Source: a virus. From it: a stretch of 64,000 nt of DNA. This document shows, piece after piece, positions 16,009 through 23,836 of this stretch; the stretch's first letter is position 1, and every line of letters begins with the position of its first letter. Made by a program: the position numbers and the translations under genes. Below the pieces are notes generated by a model. It saw nothing but the letters and a program-made list of their open reading frames with translations, searched no databases and was not told where the DNA came from. The stretch is from positions 1 through 64,000 of the IMG/VR virus record IMGVR_UViG_3300031239_000001; one strand, given 5' to 3'.

Positions 16009-16419
16009 ATGACCCCAGCGCGCACACAATACCTGGTAGACGCAGCAGAGAAACTGGCACAGGTGTTGCCAGCTGACCAAAGAGACCGCTTCAAGATCGA
16101 CTACATCAAGGTCATGTCGTCTTTAAACGAGACAGTGGACGCAAACATGGAGGAGCTTGAAATCGGTGTCACCGAACTGTTGGTTGCATTTTTCCCGGAA
16201 CAACCTGGGCCAGTCAACGAGACGACGCTCAAGATCGTAAACGACGTCCGAAACATAGCCTACTTATTCCACACCCTGATGGCCGGAGTCGATGTCGCCA
16301 GCATCCGCCAGTTGATTTACTCTTCGGTGCAAAAAGCCCTCGCTGCCAGCTACCAAGCGTGCCAGCAAAACGACGAAAACATCCGCGACCGAACGTCCCG
16401 AACAAAGGAGCTTTGCTAA
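16009..16419 (+). CDS. Small helical protein of unknown function
   Basis: This encodes 136 residues, mostly predicted helix, without catalytic motifs or membrane segments. ATG 16009 follows AGGAGA with good spacing, eight bases after the Thg1 stop; longer upstream starts would overlap Thg1. It belongs to the same operon. No family is recognised. Confidence 0.75.
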   Translation: MTPARTQYLVDAAEKLAQVLPADQRDRFKIDYIKVMSSLNETVDANMEELEIGVTELLVAFFPEQPGPVNETTLKIVNDVRNIAYLFHTLMAGVDVASIRQLIYSSVQKALAASYQACQQNDENIRDRTSRTKELC

Positions 16420-16625
16420 TGACCTGCTGTATCTTGATTTTGGTAGTTGGGCTGGTTCTGGTTTACATCAGTCCTGACTGTCACTGGAGCGGATTTTTCG
16501 AGCCCGAGGACCCAGAGCGCGGCATCGTACCACCCGGGCCTGAGGATATCGAAGAGGCTAATTCAGTCCTGGAGGACAATAAATCGAACCATGGCGCTAT
16601 CCTCGACGTCGAGGATCATTCTTAG
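16419..16625 (+). CDS. Small single-span membrane protein
   Basis: This 68-residue protein starts MTCCILILVVGLVLVYI, one transmembrane segment at about 2-19, followed by an acidic Pro/Glu/Asp-rich tail. The ATG overlaps the previous TAA (TAATG), and AAGGAG lies upstream. The 3' end overlaps the convergent gene by 29 bp. A lysis accessory or host-membrane role is possible but unsupported. Confidence 0.6.
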   Translation: MTCCILILVVGLVLVYISPDCHWSGFFEPEDPERGIVPPGPEDIEEANSVLEDNKSNHGAILDVEDHS

Positions 16626-17478
16626 GCACCCCGTACACTTCAAGTACCTTCTGCACCATAGATTTATTTGAAGTTGCGCCGAGGGCCAGCAGTTTAGAGA
16701 TTCGTTCATGTGGGGTTGACTTCTTCAGGCCTTGGGCTCGCAGGTACCTTTCTTCATGTGCCGTCAAAGGTCGTACGTTTTTGAGAGATTCCGGAGTCAT
16801 GGCAGCTGCGTAGTTACGCATGTGCCGCATTGCACTTTTGATAGCTGAGGAGGTTCGGCGAGCCACACCTTGCCGGTCCTCGTCATCTACATTACTAGAG
16901 TATCGATCTCGTTCAGCCGGGTTGTTTAGATGGTTCAGCATGATGGCTATCTTTTCCTCGTAGTGCTGAGGATGAAACGGGTTTTCCCCATGAGAGGTGT
17001 GTTCGTTTCGCGCAAACGTGAACCGATCAGCGTAAGTCCTATCTTGCGGAGGAATAGACAAATACAGGTCACGGGCGGCCAACGCACGCATCCGAGGTCC
17101 CCCTATCTTCTCTTGGAGCCGGTTCATCAGCATGTGGAAGTTCTCATGCTGGACAGTGGCGACTGGAGCCTTTGGCTCAGGAGCAGCTCCTCTGCTAAAT
17201 CTCTCTCGCATCTGGTCGCCCAGGGCATAGCTCAAACGCCGTTGGGTGCCGGGTTCGGAAGCCATAGACATCCCGGGCTGCGGAGGCATGAACTCTTCAG
17301 CGGCCAAGCGCTGAAGGGACATCCCCTCTCTTTTATCCTTAGGTATTGTTGCAGCGGCGCCCACCAGTTTAGTGGCTACCGAGCGAGCGTTGTCGACAAT
17401 AGGGGTCTCCCTCCGGTCGTCCGGGACACCCAGCTTGGGGAAGACAGGCGGTGGAGTTACTTTTGAGAGCTTAGCCAT
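16597..17478 (-). CDS. HExxH protein (zincin-like), virion cluster
   Basis: This 293-residue protein has HENFH at 111-115, a zinc-metallopeptidase motif in a predicted helix, and about 55 residues later the Glu-rich helix HPQHYEEKIAIMLNHL, which could supply a third ligand. A basic helical C-terminus follows. ATG 17478 is nested in the upstream stop (AATGGCTAA). The upstream neighbour also has an HExxH motif. These could be prohead, scaffold or host-protein peptidases carried in the particle. Peptidase activity is inferred from the motif only. Confidence 0.65.
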   Translation of the reverse strand: MAKLSKVTPPPVFPKLGVPDDRRETPIVDNARSVATKLVGAAATIPKDKREGMSLQRLAAEEFMPPQPGMSMASEPGTQRRLSYALGDQMRERFSRGAAPEPKAPVATVQHENFHMLMNRLQEKIGGPRMRALAARDLYLSIPPQDRTYADRFTFARNEHTSHGENPFHPQHYEEKIAIMLNHLNNPAERDRYSSNVDDEDRQGVARRTSSAIKSAMRHMRNYAAAMTPESLKNVRPLTAHEERYLRAQGLKKSTPHERISKLLALGATSNKSMVQKVLEVYGVPKNDPRRRG

Positions 17479-18697
17479 TTTGCTTACCAAACTTAGCCCT
17501 TACGGCCTTGAGCCAGTTGACGCCTGAGTGGGCAGAATTGACTCTTTGATCGATCCCACTGCCCGGCACCACATTGCCGCGTTTATCGAACTTAGCTCCT
17601 CTATCAAACCTGTCAGCAAACGCTTTTGACGCTTCTTTGATAGAGTCCCCAGGGACCTCTCTGTCCTCTCCTTGATTAGCGTGAGGTCTTTTGTCTTTGA
17701 CTGCTCCCCACGAAGCTTCATTGTTCACCCATTCCTTAGGCGGTTCCTGTTTGTGCGGCAATACAACCGAGGTTCTAACCTGGGAACGGAATTTTGCCGG
17801 CCGAACACCTGCGCGCCTGTCGATCCTATTCTCTAAATGGTTGGCAACGTTCTCCTGTCTTTGTGTTTCGCGATGCTCGAAGTCCGGATTGGATCGGCTA
17901 TTGTGTTTGGTCGGCCGTGCATGATCGGTAAGATATTGTTGATGTTGCTCCACAGTCTTATCACTAGGAGTCGTCATGGCATGTGCTGTTTCGTGGGCGA
18001 CATCGAAATCGTTACTGTAAGGCAATTTGTTGCCACTAGCGCGAGGGAACCCCTTGGAAGCAGAAAAAGATTTACCGGCAGAGCGCACCGGTTGCAGGCC
18101 GATTGAACGAGCATACTGAACTCTTCTTCGATCGGCATCAACCGGCGTGATGTTCGAGGTCTGTTCCCGCACGTTCTTGGACTTCTCTAGGTCTTCTTCG
18201 GCCTTCTCCACTTTCTCGTGTTCTTTCAGCTTGGTCTTGAGGTTCTCCAGACCTTCCATGAACATCGCAATGCGGTCGTCCTCGGGGGACTTCTCTTCTT
18301 CGTCTTCTTTGGTATGGAACAAAGAGTCCGAAGGGTGAGCTTTGAAGTCATACACCTTCGGTCCCGAGGTCTTGATGCGATCGACGATGTCCTGGTGGGG
18401 CTTATCGAAGGGGTCGAATCCCAGATGCTTGGCTGCAGCTGCGTACGCTTCACCGTGTTGCTTGGCCGCATCGTTTTCGCCGGCAGCATGAGCAGCGCGG
18501 ATGCCCTGCAGGTGGTGAGCGGCGACATCGAGAGCGCGGTCCTTGAGGTAATGTTCGTGGGCCTTGGCTTCCGCAAGGTCTTTGGGCATCTTGTGCCTGA
18601 GTTCGAGAATGGCAGCGTGCGCTTCCAGCTCGGGCTCGTGGTCTTTGCTGTGGATTGGATACTTGTCCAACCAGGCGTGGTGCGATTCTTTAGCCAT
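17471..18697 (-). CDS. HExxH protein (zincin-like) with helical N-terminus
   Basis: This encodes 408 residues. Residues 1-110 are His/Ala-rich helices; 130-180 are a highly charged helical, coiled-coil-like segment. DVAHETAHAM at 232-241 contains HETAH, and QENVANHLENRIDRRAGV about 45 residues later could provide the glutamate ligand. This order resembles the metallopeptidase domain of phage polyvalent proteins. ATG 18697 overlaps the upstream TAA, so the longer upstream frame is rejected. Virion packaging is inferred from its place among structural-type genes. Confidence 0.65.
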   Translation of the reverse strand: MAKESHHAWLDKYPIHSKDHEPELEAHAAILELRHKMPKDLAEAKAHEHYLKDRALDVAAHHLQGIRAAHAAGENDAAKQHGEAYAAAAKHLGFDPFDKPHQDIVDRIKTSGPKVYDFKAHPSDSLFHTKEDEEEKSPEDDRIAMFMEGLENLKTKLKEHEKVEKAEEDLEKSKNVREQTSNITPVDADRRRVQYARSIGLQPVRSAGKSFSASKGFPRASGNKLPYSNDFDVAHETAHAMTTPSDKTVEQHQQYLTDHARPTKHNSRSNPDFEHRETQRQENVANHLENRIDRRAGVRPAKFRSQVRTSVVLPHKQEPPKEWVNNEASWGAVKDKRPHANQGEDREVPGDSIKEASKAFADRFDRGAKFDKRGNVVPGSGIDQRVNSAHSGVNWLKAVRAKFGKQNG

Positions 18698-19446
18698 TAG
18701 GAAGCCTTCCCCACATTCTTGAGCAGGACATAGACATCCTCCGGCGACCACTGCAATTCCAGAGCGAACCCTCCGTCGACCTTCGTCGCCTTCACTAATT
18801 TGGACAGGTCGGCCAGGCACGCGCACCCCGTAAACTCTGACTTCTGCACCTGGGACTTCCCACAGGTGGGACAGGCCTTCGATGCTTCCTTCTCTGAAAG
18901 CTTCAGCTTGGTCTTTTCAGGAGCTGCTGGTGGTTTCACGCTTGGGAGCTTGGGCGTCTTGGCTGCTGGCTTTGCGCTGGCCCCCGGGCCTGCCTTAGGC
19001 GCAATATTAGTAGCCGGCGTAGCGGCTGTCGCCGGGATCGCTCCAGCCGACACACCGGTCCCTGCCGCGCCGGCTTTCGTCTGGGCCTTCACTAGGGCAG
19101 CGAGCGTAAGCCCCAGCTTGTGAAGGGGCCCTGCCCCACCGGCAAGAGAAATAGCGGGCCCCTGAAGAGCCTTGCAAATGACGGCGACCGAATGTGCTTC
19201 GTCAGCGTTTGAAAACACGTAATCGACTTCATTGATATTGGCCACACCGCTGAAGCCTTCTTCCGACTTTGAAATCACGAACTGCGTACAAGAATACTCC
19301 TGGCCCTGTCGCAAGGTCCGCAGAAACGAGGACGCGCTCTTTGCCAGAACAAAACCACCCACCTCGGACTCGGACTTTAGCAAAGGCTCAATGGCCTTCA
19401 GGCCTGAAGGGCCGAGAATTTCTAGCAAAAAGGTGCGCATGTTCAT
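18697..19446 (-). CDS. Virion-type protein with Ala/Pro linker and Cys-rich motif
   Basis: This encodes up to 249 residues. The N-terminal 115 residues form an alpha/beta region. Residues 118-185 are an Ala/Pro/Lys-rich linker. Then CPTCGKSQ, followed by CACL, suggests a zinc-ribbon-like element, and a short C-terminal domain follows. Starts at 19446 and 19440 are both possible (MNM). An AATCTT motif lies just upstream. No family is recognised. Confidence 0.65.
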   Translation of the reverse strand: MNMRTFLLEILGPSGLKAIEPLLKSESEVGGFVLAKSASSFLRTLRQGQEYSCTQFVISKSEEGFSGVANINEVDYVFSNADEAHSVAVICKALQGPAISLAGGAGPLHKLGLTLAALVKAQTKAGAAGTGVSAGAIPATAATPATNIAPKAGPGASAKPAAKTPKLPSVKPPAAPEKTKLKLSEKEASKACPTCGKSQVQKSEFTGCACLADLSKLVKATKVDGGFALELQWSPEDVYVLLKNVGKAS

Positions 19447-19454
19447 AAAGATTG
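19447..19454 (-). promoter_or_regulatory. Possible late-type promoter motif
   Basis: On the minus strand CAATCTTT abuts ATG 19446 and lies 7 nt from ATG 19440. If transcription starts there, the second ATG would be used as a leaderless start. Confidence 0.3.
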
Positions 19455-20315
19455 TTACCTTGGCCCAAATCCATCTTCTGCTGGTTGAGGTGCCGACCGC
19501 TTTTCGTCATTCTGGGTATTCAAGAACACGTACTCTCTCAAAACTCGAATGGCCTGTGGCATGCGCACCGTCTTCCGCTCGCCCGTGAACGGGTCTTCCC
19601 ACTGTGCCATCCTGATCTCGTGTTGCATCGAATCCACATACCAATACGGCCTGTACGTAAACCGAATTCCGTACACCGAACCCTTCCCCGTTGTGGGGTC
19701 AACCATCGGACGCCGGGTCCCGCACCAATGCACGACTCCGTTGCGAACGTCGAAATCTGCGGCTTCGTTGTACCTGTTCCCGCGCGAGTCGACCAGGTCC
19801 AACACCTTGATGGCAGGGAACTGCAATCGGTCTTCGCCGGTCTGGTTCGCGTTGACCAGCTGCTGGTGCGTCACACACACAGACTCCTCTTTCAGAAAGA
19901 GGCGGTCCATCGGATTGAGATAAATCGGTTCCTGGGTCCCGTCATAGTGCCTCGGGAAAGTGATTTGGGCAGAAGCGTCGTTCATCTGTCCGTCTTCTGC
20001 GGACTTCTTGGACTTCGAATTGCCCGTAAAACATCCCGTAATCGCCCCCGCGCAGGTGTAGAGCAAGCCGTTCGACGAATCGGAGTTGTCGTCTTCGGGC
20101 CGACGCGAATCGAACTTGTCTACCAGCCCAACGGGGTTGGGCATGCCACGGTAATGCATAAATGTGAGACCGTGAGCCCTCAATGCCTCATCGAAGGCAT
20201 CCAGGTCCCAAGCGATGGAAGAGTTGTCGAGGATATCGAAGGACTTTATCTCGCCACCCTGTAGGTTGCCCGAGGTGCCCGAGGGCTGTAAATTGCCGCC
20301 CTTCTTACCGGCCAC
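19455..20315 (-). CDS. Virion-type protein of unknown function
   Basis: This 286-residue protein has a polar Gly/Ser/Asn-rich N-terminus and a predicted beta-rich body with several Trp and Tyr residues (VHWCGTRRPMVDP, RFTYRPYWYVDS). No enzyme motif is seen. It overlaps the preceding 103-aa gene by 11 bp and lies 9 bp from the next. Connector or tail roles are plausible from context; no family is recognised. Confidence 0.65.
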   Translation of the reverse strand: MAGKKGGNLQPSGTSGNLQGGEIKSFDILDNSSIAWDLDAFDEALRAHGLTFMHYRGMPNPVGLVDKFDSRRPEDDNSDSSNGLLYTCAGAITGCFTGNSKSKKSAEDGQMNDASAQITFPRHYDGTQEPIYLNPMDRLFLKEESVCVTHQQLVNANQTGEDRLQFPAIKVLDLVDSRGNRYNEAADFDVRNGVVHWCGTRRPMVDPTTGKGSVYGIRFTYRPYWYVDSMQHEIRMAQWEDPFTGERKTVRMPQAIRVLREYVFLNTQNDEKRSAPQPAEDGFGPR

Positions 20316-20616
20316 GTTGGGCCTCCTGGATTTGGCGGGTCAGCTCTTGATACTCGGGCAACAGGTCCTGGAAAAACTTCGGGTCGAACGATTCCGATTT
20401 TTGCACGTCAAAAACGATGTCTGGGTCAGCCTGCTCGGCCATGTACCGGCTCATCCCCGAGTGCGAGCTGGCGGCCAGGGTCTCGAAACCCGAAGACTTC
20501 GCCACCACCACCAGGTGGAGGCCTCCCTGCAGGGCAATCGCAATTACGGGGCGGCCCGAGGTCGTATGTCCAATTTGCTTACGAGAAGAAATCTGATTCT
20601 GCGGGATTCTCACCAT
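20305..20616 (-). CDS. Small virion-cluster protein of unknown function
   Basis: This protein of about 103 residues has a small beta-rich N-terminal region (RPVIAIALQGGLHLVVVA) and a helical, charged C-terminus. ATG at 20616 is followed directly by GTG at 20613, which is 5 nt from an AATCTT motif, so either could be used. It is the first gene of this minus-strand group. Confidence 0.6.
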   Translation of the reverse strand: MVRIPQNQISSRKQIGHTTSGRPVIAIALQGGLHLVVVAKSSGFETLAASSHSGMSRYMAEQADPDIVFDVQKSESFDPKFFQDLLPEYQELTRQIQEAQRGR

Positions 20617-20617
20617 G

Positions 20618-20625
20618 GAAGATTA
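20618..20625 (-). promoter_or_regulatory. Late-type promoter motif
   Basis: The minus strand reads TTAATCTTCC, then ATGGTG. AATCTT is 5 nt before the in-frame GTG, matching the spacing at 30718, 32007 and 41912. Confidence 0.4.
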
Positions 20626-20629
20626 ACAC

Positions 20630-20657
20630 TTGACAGGGTTTGATAGTCTGGTATCGT
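20630..20657 (+). promoter_or_regulatory. Sigma70-like promoter, leadered
   Basis: TTGACA, 16-bp spacer, TATCGT. The start would be near 20664, over 110 nt before the next gene. The interval holds a possible 18-codon leader peptide and a second promoter. Confidence 0.65.
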
Positions 20658-20675
20658 TTCTTTACTCCTTCGGAG

Positions 20676-20732
20676 GTGAACGGCGACAGCGCGCTACTTC
20701 TGTACAGTGCGTCAGCGTCAAAAGAATCTTGA
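20676..20732 (+). other. Possible 18-codon leader ORF
   Basis: GTG followed by 17 sense codons and TGA lies between two promoters. A GGAG sequence abuts the GTG, so spacing for initiation is poor. It may be chance. Confidence 0.15.
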
Positions 20733-20757
20733 AAATAGTTTTTGACAACTCTCAAAA
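20732..20757 (+). repeat. Promoter/operator repeat, copy 1
   Basis: A 26-bp AT-rich element ending in TTGACAACTCTCAAAA recurs before 21986 and 23331. TCAAAA/TTTTGA half-sites flank and overlap the -35 box, so it is a candidate operator. Confidence 0.75.
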
Positions 20758-20770
20758 GAGGCCCTATTGT
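20742..20770 (+). promoter_or_regulatory. Sigma70-like promoter, leaderless geometry
   Basis: TTGACA, 17-bp spacer, TATTGT, then 7 nt to the ATG at 20778. Confidence 0.8.
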
Positions 20771-20777
20771 TATTTTC

Positions 20778-21449
20778 ATGACGAAGACAAACAAGACCAT
20801 CGGGACCTGCCAAGAGTGCTTCCGGGCTTACTGCCTCAACGGTGCGCTGCTCGTCAACCACGGCTTCAAGCGCCCTGGCGACGGCTACCTTTTGGGCCGC
20901 TGCGGTGGAGTGGACCAGGAGGCCTTCGAGCTGAGCTGCGAGCACACCAAGAAGATTGCCCAGCACGTCAAGGACGTCGAGCTTCCTCGACTCCATGCAA
21001 AGCAGCTGACCATCCAGGAGGCCACCAGCTTCACGGTCGAGGCCAAGAAGTGGACCGGCAAGGGCAAGACCGGCTACGAGCCTATTACTGTGGTCCTGAC
21101 CGTCGAGAACAAGTACGACCGCGCCACGGGCAAGGACTTCGACAGCCACAAGCGGTCCGCGCTGTTTCAGATCGAGCAACAGATCGCCTGCACCAAGAGC
21201 TACCTCAAGGACCTGGAGAAGTCCATCGCAGGCTGGGTTTACTCTCCTGAGAAGATCAAGGTCGAGAAGAAGGTTGTGAAGGCCCCTACTCTCCACGAGC
21301 GCCGCAAGCAGGGGTATGGGGCCCTCTGCCTCTCTCAGCGCAAGGGCCTCTGCTACGCGGCCCCTGGCGTGCAGCCGACCTGCCCGAAGTGCCTGCAGCT
21401 CAAGGCCAAATGGGCCCTGATCGCGGCGCAGCTGGGCACCGAAAAATAA
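20778..21449 (+). CDS. Early protein with cysteine motifs, unknown function
   Basis: This encodes 223 residues. An N-terminal CQEC and a C-terminal CPKC could bind zinc, and a central region holds a possible coiled coil. ATG 20778 is set by the promoter geometry; an upstream in-frame start at 20742 would lie inside the promoter. The codon use is strongly Lys-AAG-rich, like its plus-strand neighbours. No family is recognised. Confidence 0.75.
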   Translation: MTKTNKTIGTCQECFRAYCLNGALLVNHGFKRPGDGYLLGRCGGVDQEAFELSCEHTKKIAQHVKDVELPRLHAKQLTIQEATSFTVEAKKWTGKGKTGYEPITVVLTVENKYDRATGKDFDSHKRSALFQIEQQIACTKSYLKDLEKSIAGWVYSPEKIKVEKKVVKAPTLHERRKQGYGALCLSQRKGLCYAAPGVQPTCPKCLQLKAKWALIAAQLGTEK

Positions 21450-21463
21450 ACTATCAAAAGTTC

Positions 21464-21491
21464 TTGACGGTATCGGGGACTCTGGTAGAGT
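21464..21491 (+). promoter_or_regulatory. Sigma70-like promoter, leadered
   Basis: TTGACG, 16-bp spacer, TAGAGT. The predicted leader of about 35 nt contains AAGGAG before the ATG at 21534, so this gene is leadered, in contrast to its neighbours. Confidence 0.65.
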
Positions 21492-21533
21492 AATTCTTGT
21501 CCCGAACGAAACCCCTCTTCCAAGGAGCCCACC

Positions 21534-21704
21534 ATGAAGCCCGGACAGAAATTCGACTACTACGGACAAATCGTCGAAATCGCCTCCGCCCCCCGCTGGG
21601 TGACCGGCGGCCAGGTCGTCGATGTCAAGTGGACACGCGACGGGAACGCATACTCGGGTACCGTCTGCGCCCGGGAGCTGCGGGCTATCAAGGAGGCGCT
21701 CTAG
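21534..21704 (+). CDS. Small protein of unknown function (56 aa)
   Basis: This encodes 56 residues beginning MKPGQKFDYYGQIVEIA, followed by WVTGGQVVDVKW. The compact predicted beta pattern resembles a small SH3-like barrel, but that is only a guess. It has a good AAGGAG site and its own promoter. The next gene starts 3 bp after its stop. Confidence 0.65.
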   Translation: MKPGQKFDYYGQIVEIASAPRWVTGGQVVDVKWTRDGNAYSGTVCARELRAIKEAL

Positions 21705-21707
21705 GCC

Positions 21708-21932
21708 ATGACCCAGAAGGAAATGCACTCGGCGCTTTGGGTGGCCCCAATCGGGTCTTACATCGTCGCCGAATGTGTCATAGGCGCGGCTCACGTCACC
21801 ATGACTTTCGAGGGCTTCAAACAGAGCTACAAGGACGGAGTCCTGGAGCTTTACGACAGCCGGGCAAAAGCGAATTATCGGCTGAAACTCGAACATTTGC
21901 ACGCTCTTCTGGTGGACGATTTCGTAGCTTGA
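21708..21932 (+). CDS. Small protein of unknown function (74 aa)
   Basis: This encodes 74 residues, mixed helix and strand, with no recognisable motif. ATG 21708 lies just after the 56-aa gene and uses GGAGG within that gene's end. It is cotranscribed with it. Confidence 0.65.
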   Translation: MTQKEMHSALWVAPIGSYIVAECVIGAAHVTMTFEGFKQSYKDGVLELYDSRAKANYRLKLEHLHALLVDDFVA

Positions 21933-21937
21933 AGAAT

Positions 21938-21973
21938 CTCAAAAATAGTTTTTGACAACTCTCAAAATCGGAG
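21938..21973 (+). repeat. Promoter/operator repeat, copy 2
   Basis: This matches copy 3 through TCGGAG. It contains the inverted repeat TCAAAAA-TAG-TTTTTGA overlapping the -35 box, then another TCAAAA half-site. Confidence 0.75.
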
Positions 21974-21979
21974 TATCTT
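21952..21979 (+). promoter_or_regulatory. Sigma70-like promoter, leaderless geometry
   Basis: TTGACA, 16-bp spacer, TATCTT, then 6 nt to the ATG at 21986. Confidence 0.8.
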
Positions 21980-21985
21980 GAAGTC

Positions 21986-23293
21986 ATGGAAAACACGGCG
22001 CTGCTCACCTTCGAGATTCAGACGGGCGATTTCCGGGCCTTCACCTTCGAGTTTGCTAAGCTGGCCAAGAAGGCCGCCAAGCTCGGTGTCGCTGCCCCCA
22101 CCTTCACCATCCTGAACGATGAGAAGGTCTATCCTGCGGAGTACGCCCAGTCCGGCCAGCTGATCCGCCCGGGTCGGGTGGTCAAGGTCATCGAGGTCTC
22201 AGGCCAGGCCCCGAAGATCGCCGGCTGGAACTTCATCGCCACCCTGCAGCACGAGGAGGCCGGCAACATCGTCCGCCGCGTCCCCAACACCGAGAAGTTC
22301 GCGGTGGGCTTCGACCTTCGGTCTGCCAAGCCTTTCTGCAATCACTGCAACACCCTGCGCCGCCGGAACGACACCTACGTGGTGGCCAATGACGAAGGCC
22401 GCACCCTGCAGGTCGGCCGCAACTGCTTGAAGGATTTCACCGGCCACGATTCGCCGGAGGCCATTGCCCGCTGGGCTGAGCTGCTGAGCGCTTTCGAGGA
22501 ATCTCACCGTGACGGTGGAGAGGGCGGTTTGGGGGGCTCTGGAGAGAACCACTCGGACCTGGTGTCCTACCTCGCTTACACTGTCCTGTTCATCCGTGAG
22601 ATCGGCTGGATGAGCCGGACCAAGGCCCGCGAGTTCGGCAACGTCACTGCAACGGCCGATTCTGCCTGGAGCCACCGCTTCCCCTCCGACAAGCTGCGCC
22701 GCGACTACAGCAATGCCGGCCTCCCCTTCCCCACCCCGACGGACGCGGACGTCGAGAAGGCCAAGAAGTCCATCGAGGTGGCCGAGTCTTTCTTCGAGTC
22801 CGAGGAGGCCGCCGGGCGGGTGCTGGAGGATTACACGCACAACCTCCGGATCGTCATCGAGTGCAACAGCGTGTCGTTCCGCTCGGCCGGCCTGGCCGCT
22901 TCCGTCGTCGCTTTCGCGGATCGCCAGCTGGGGATCGCGGTCGAGCGCAAGCAGGCTGCAGAGTCGCAGCATGTCGGCGAGATCGGGAAGCGCGAGACCT
23001 TCCTGCTGACGGTCAGCCGCATCACGGACATCGACGGCAACTACGGCACCACCCACCTCCACATCTTCAAGGACGAGAAGGGCAACGTTTTCAAGTGGTT
23101 CGCCTCGAATGAGCGGCTGGACGTGGGTGTCGCCTACCGGGTCAAGGGAACCGTCAAGGCGCACGAGGATTACAAAAATACCCGCCAAACGGTTCTGTCT
23201 AGGTGCTCCATCAATGAGCCTGAGAAGGCTCCGAAGGTCAAGAAGCCCCGCAAGGCGAAGGGCGAGGTCGTTTCGGAGGATTCCTCAAAATAG
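21986..23293 (+). CDS. Early protein with Cys motif and OB-like C-terminus
   Basis: This encodes 435 residues. Residues 100-155 hold FCNHCNTLRRR followed by QVGRNCLKDF, a likely zinc site. The C-terminal region (about 335-415) reads like an OB fold and ends in GTVKAHEDYKNTRQTVLSRC. A similar C-terminal tail occurs in uncharacterised proteins of many phages. It may bind nucleic acid. The function is unknown, and the mRNA is predicted leaderless. Confidence 0.75.
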   Translation: MENTALLTFEIQTGDFRAFTFEFAKLAKKAAKLGVAAPTFTILNDEKVYPAEYAQSGQLIRPGRVVKVIEVSGQAPKIAGWNFIATLQHEEAGNIVRRVPNTEKFAVGFDLRSAKPFCNHCNTLRRRNDTYVVANDEGRTLQVGRNCLKDFTGHDSPEAIARWAELLSAFEESHRDGGEGGLGGSGENHSDLVSYLAYTVLFIREIGWMSRTKAREFGNVTATADSAWSHRFPSDKLRRDYSNAGLPFPTPTDADVEKAKKSIEVAESFFESEEAAGRVLEDYTHNLRIVIECNSVSFRSAGLAASVVAFADRQLGIAVERKQAAESQHVGEIGKRETFLLTVSRITDIDGNYGTTHLHIFKDEKGNVFKWFASNERLDVGVAYRVKGTVKAHEDYKNTRQTVLSRCSINEPEKAPKVKKPRKAKGEVVSEDSSK

Positions 23294-23318
23294 TTTTTGA
23301 CAACTCTCAAAATCGGAG
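23286..23318 (+). repeat. Promoter/operator repeat, copy 3
   Basis: Near-identical to copy 2, with TCAAAA and TTTTGA arms around the -35 region. It overlaps the last codons of the 435-aa gene. Confidence 0.75.
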
Positions 23319-23324
23319 TACAGT
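23297..23324 (+). promoter_or_regulatory. Sigma70-like promoter, leaderless geometry
   Basis: TTGACA, 16-bp spacer, TACAGT, then 6 nt to the ATG at 23331. Confidence 0.8.
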
Positions 23325-23330
23325 AAGCAC

Positions 23331-23573
23331 ATGTCAAACATCAATCCTTACGGCGTCGATTTCCAGGCCTTCACCGAGCGCCAGGCCGTTAGCTGGGCCT
23401 GCGGCACAATTCAGAAGTTCGCCCCATGGTTTCGGGTCGAGTCCGTCGAAGGCGGATGGACCCTCTTCTGGATCGGTCATGACCACGATCAGTGGGACGG
23501 GGGCGTGCTGGACCTCGCCGGCCTCGTCAAGGTCGCAAAGTCAATCATTGACGCCTGGAACAGCGTCAGCTAA
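23331..23573 (+). CDS. Small early protein of unknown function (80 aa)
   Basis: This encodes 80 residues with many Trp residues and a WTLFWIGHDHDQWDGG segment. No family is recognised. It is predicted to be leaderless and is driven by the third copy of the repeated promoter, so it is probably expressed with 20778 and 21986. Confidence 0.7.
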   Translation: MSNINPYGVDFQAFTERQAVSWACGTIQKFAPWFRVESVEGGWTLFWIGHDHDQWDGGVLDLAGLVKVAKSIIDAWNSVS

Positions 23574-23596
23574 CCTCGTCCCCAAGGAGAACCCCC

Positions 23597-23836
23597 ATGA
23601 AGAAGCCCATGAAGAAGCCGCGCAAAATCACGACCTTTGAGGCAGAACTGATCGAAAAGGTGGAACAAGCCGAAGAGCGCCTCGTGGGCGCCTCCAAAAG
23701 GTTTTCTGACGCTGTCGCGTTTGGTGGGGACGTTGACCGTCTCCGGGCACGGCTCGACGTCGCCCTGGCCGAATTCGAGAAGCTGTCCAGTTGCCTCGAC
23801 GGTATCTTCCCCCTCGAACCGGGGGAGGTCCGCTAA
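23597..23836 (+). CDS. Small coiled-coil protein (79 aa)
   Basis: This encodes 79 residues with a basic N-terminus (MKKPMKKPRK) and a helical body with heptad-like spacing. AAGGAG lies at good distance from ATG 23597. It overlaps the convergent kinase gene end by 4 bp. No family is recognised. Confidence 0.65.
   Translation: MKKPMKKPRKITTFEAELIEKVEQAEERLVGASKRFSDAVAFGGDVDRLRARLDVALAEFEKLSSCLDGIFPLEPGEVR

Noticed and set aside
20718-21902. 394-codon minus-strand open frame
   Set aside because: It runs antisense to three plus-strand genes with promoters or ribosome sites and has a composition typical of the opposite strand of a GC-rich gene.
22199-23188. 329-codon minus-strand open frame
   Set aside because: It is antisense to the 435-aa early gene, which has a repeated promoter at its start and recognisable Cys and OB-like features.
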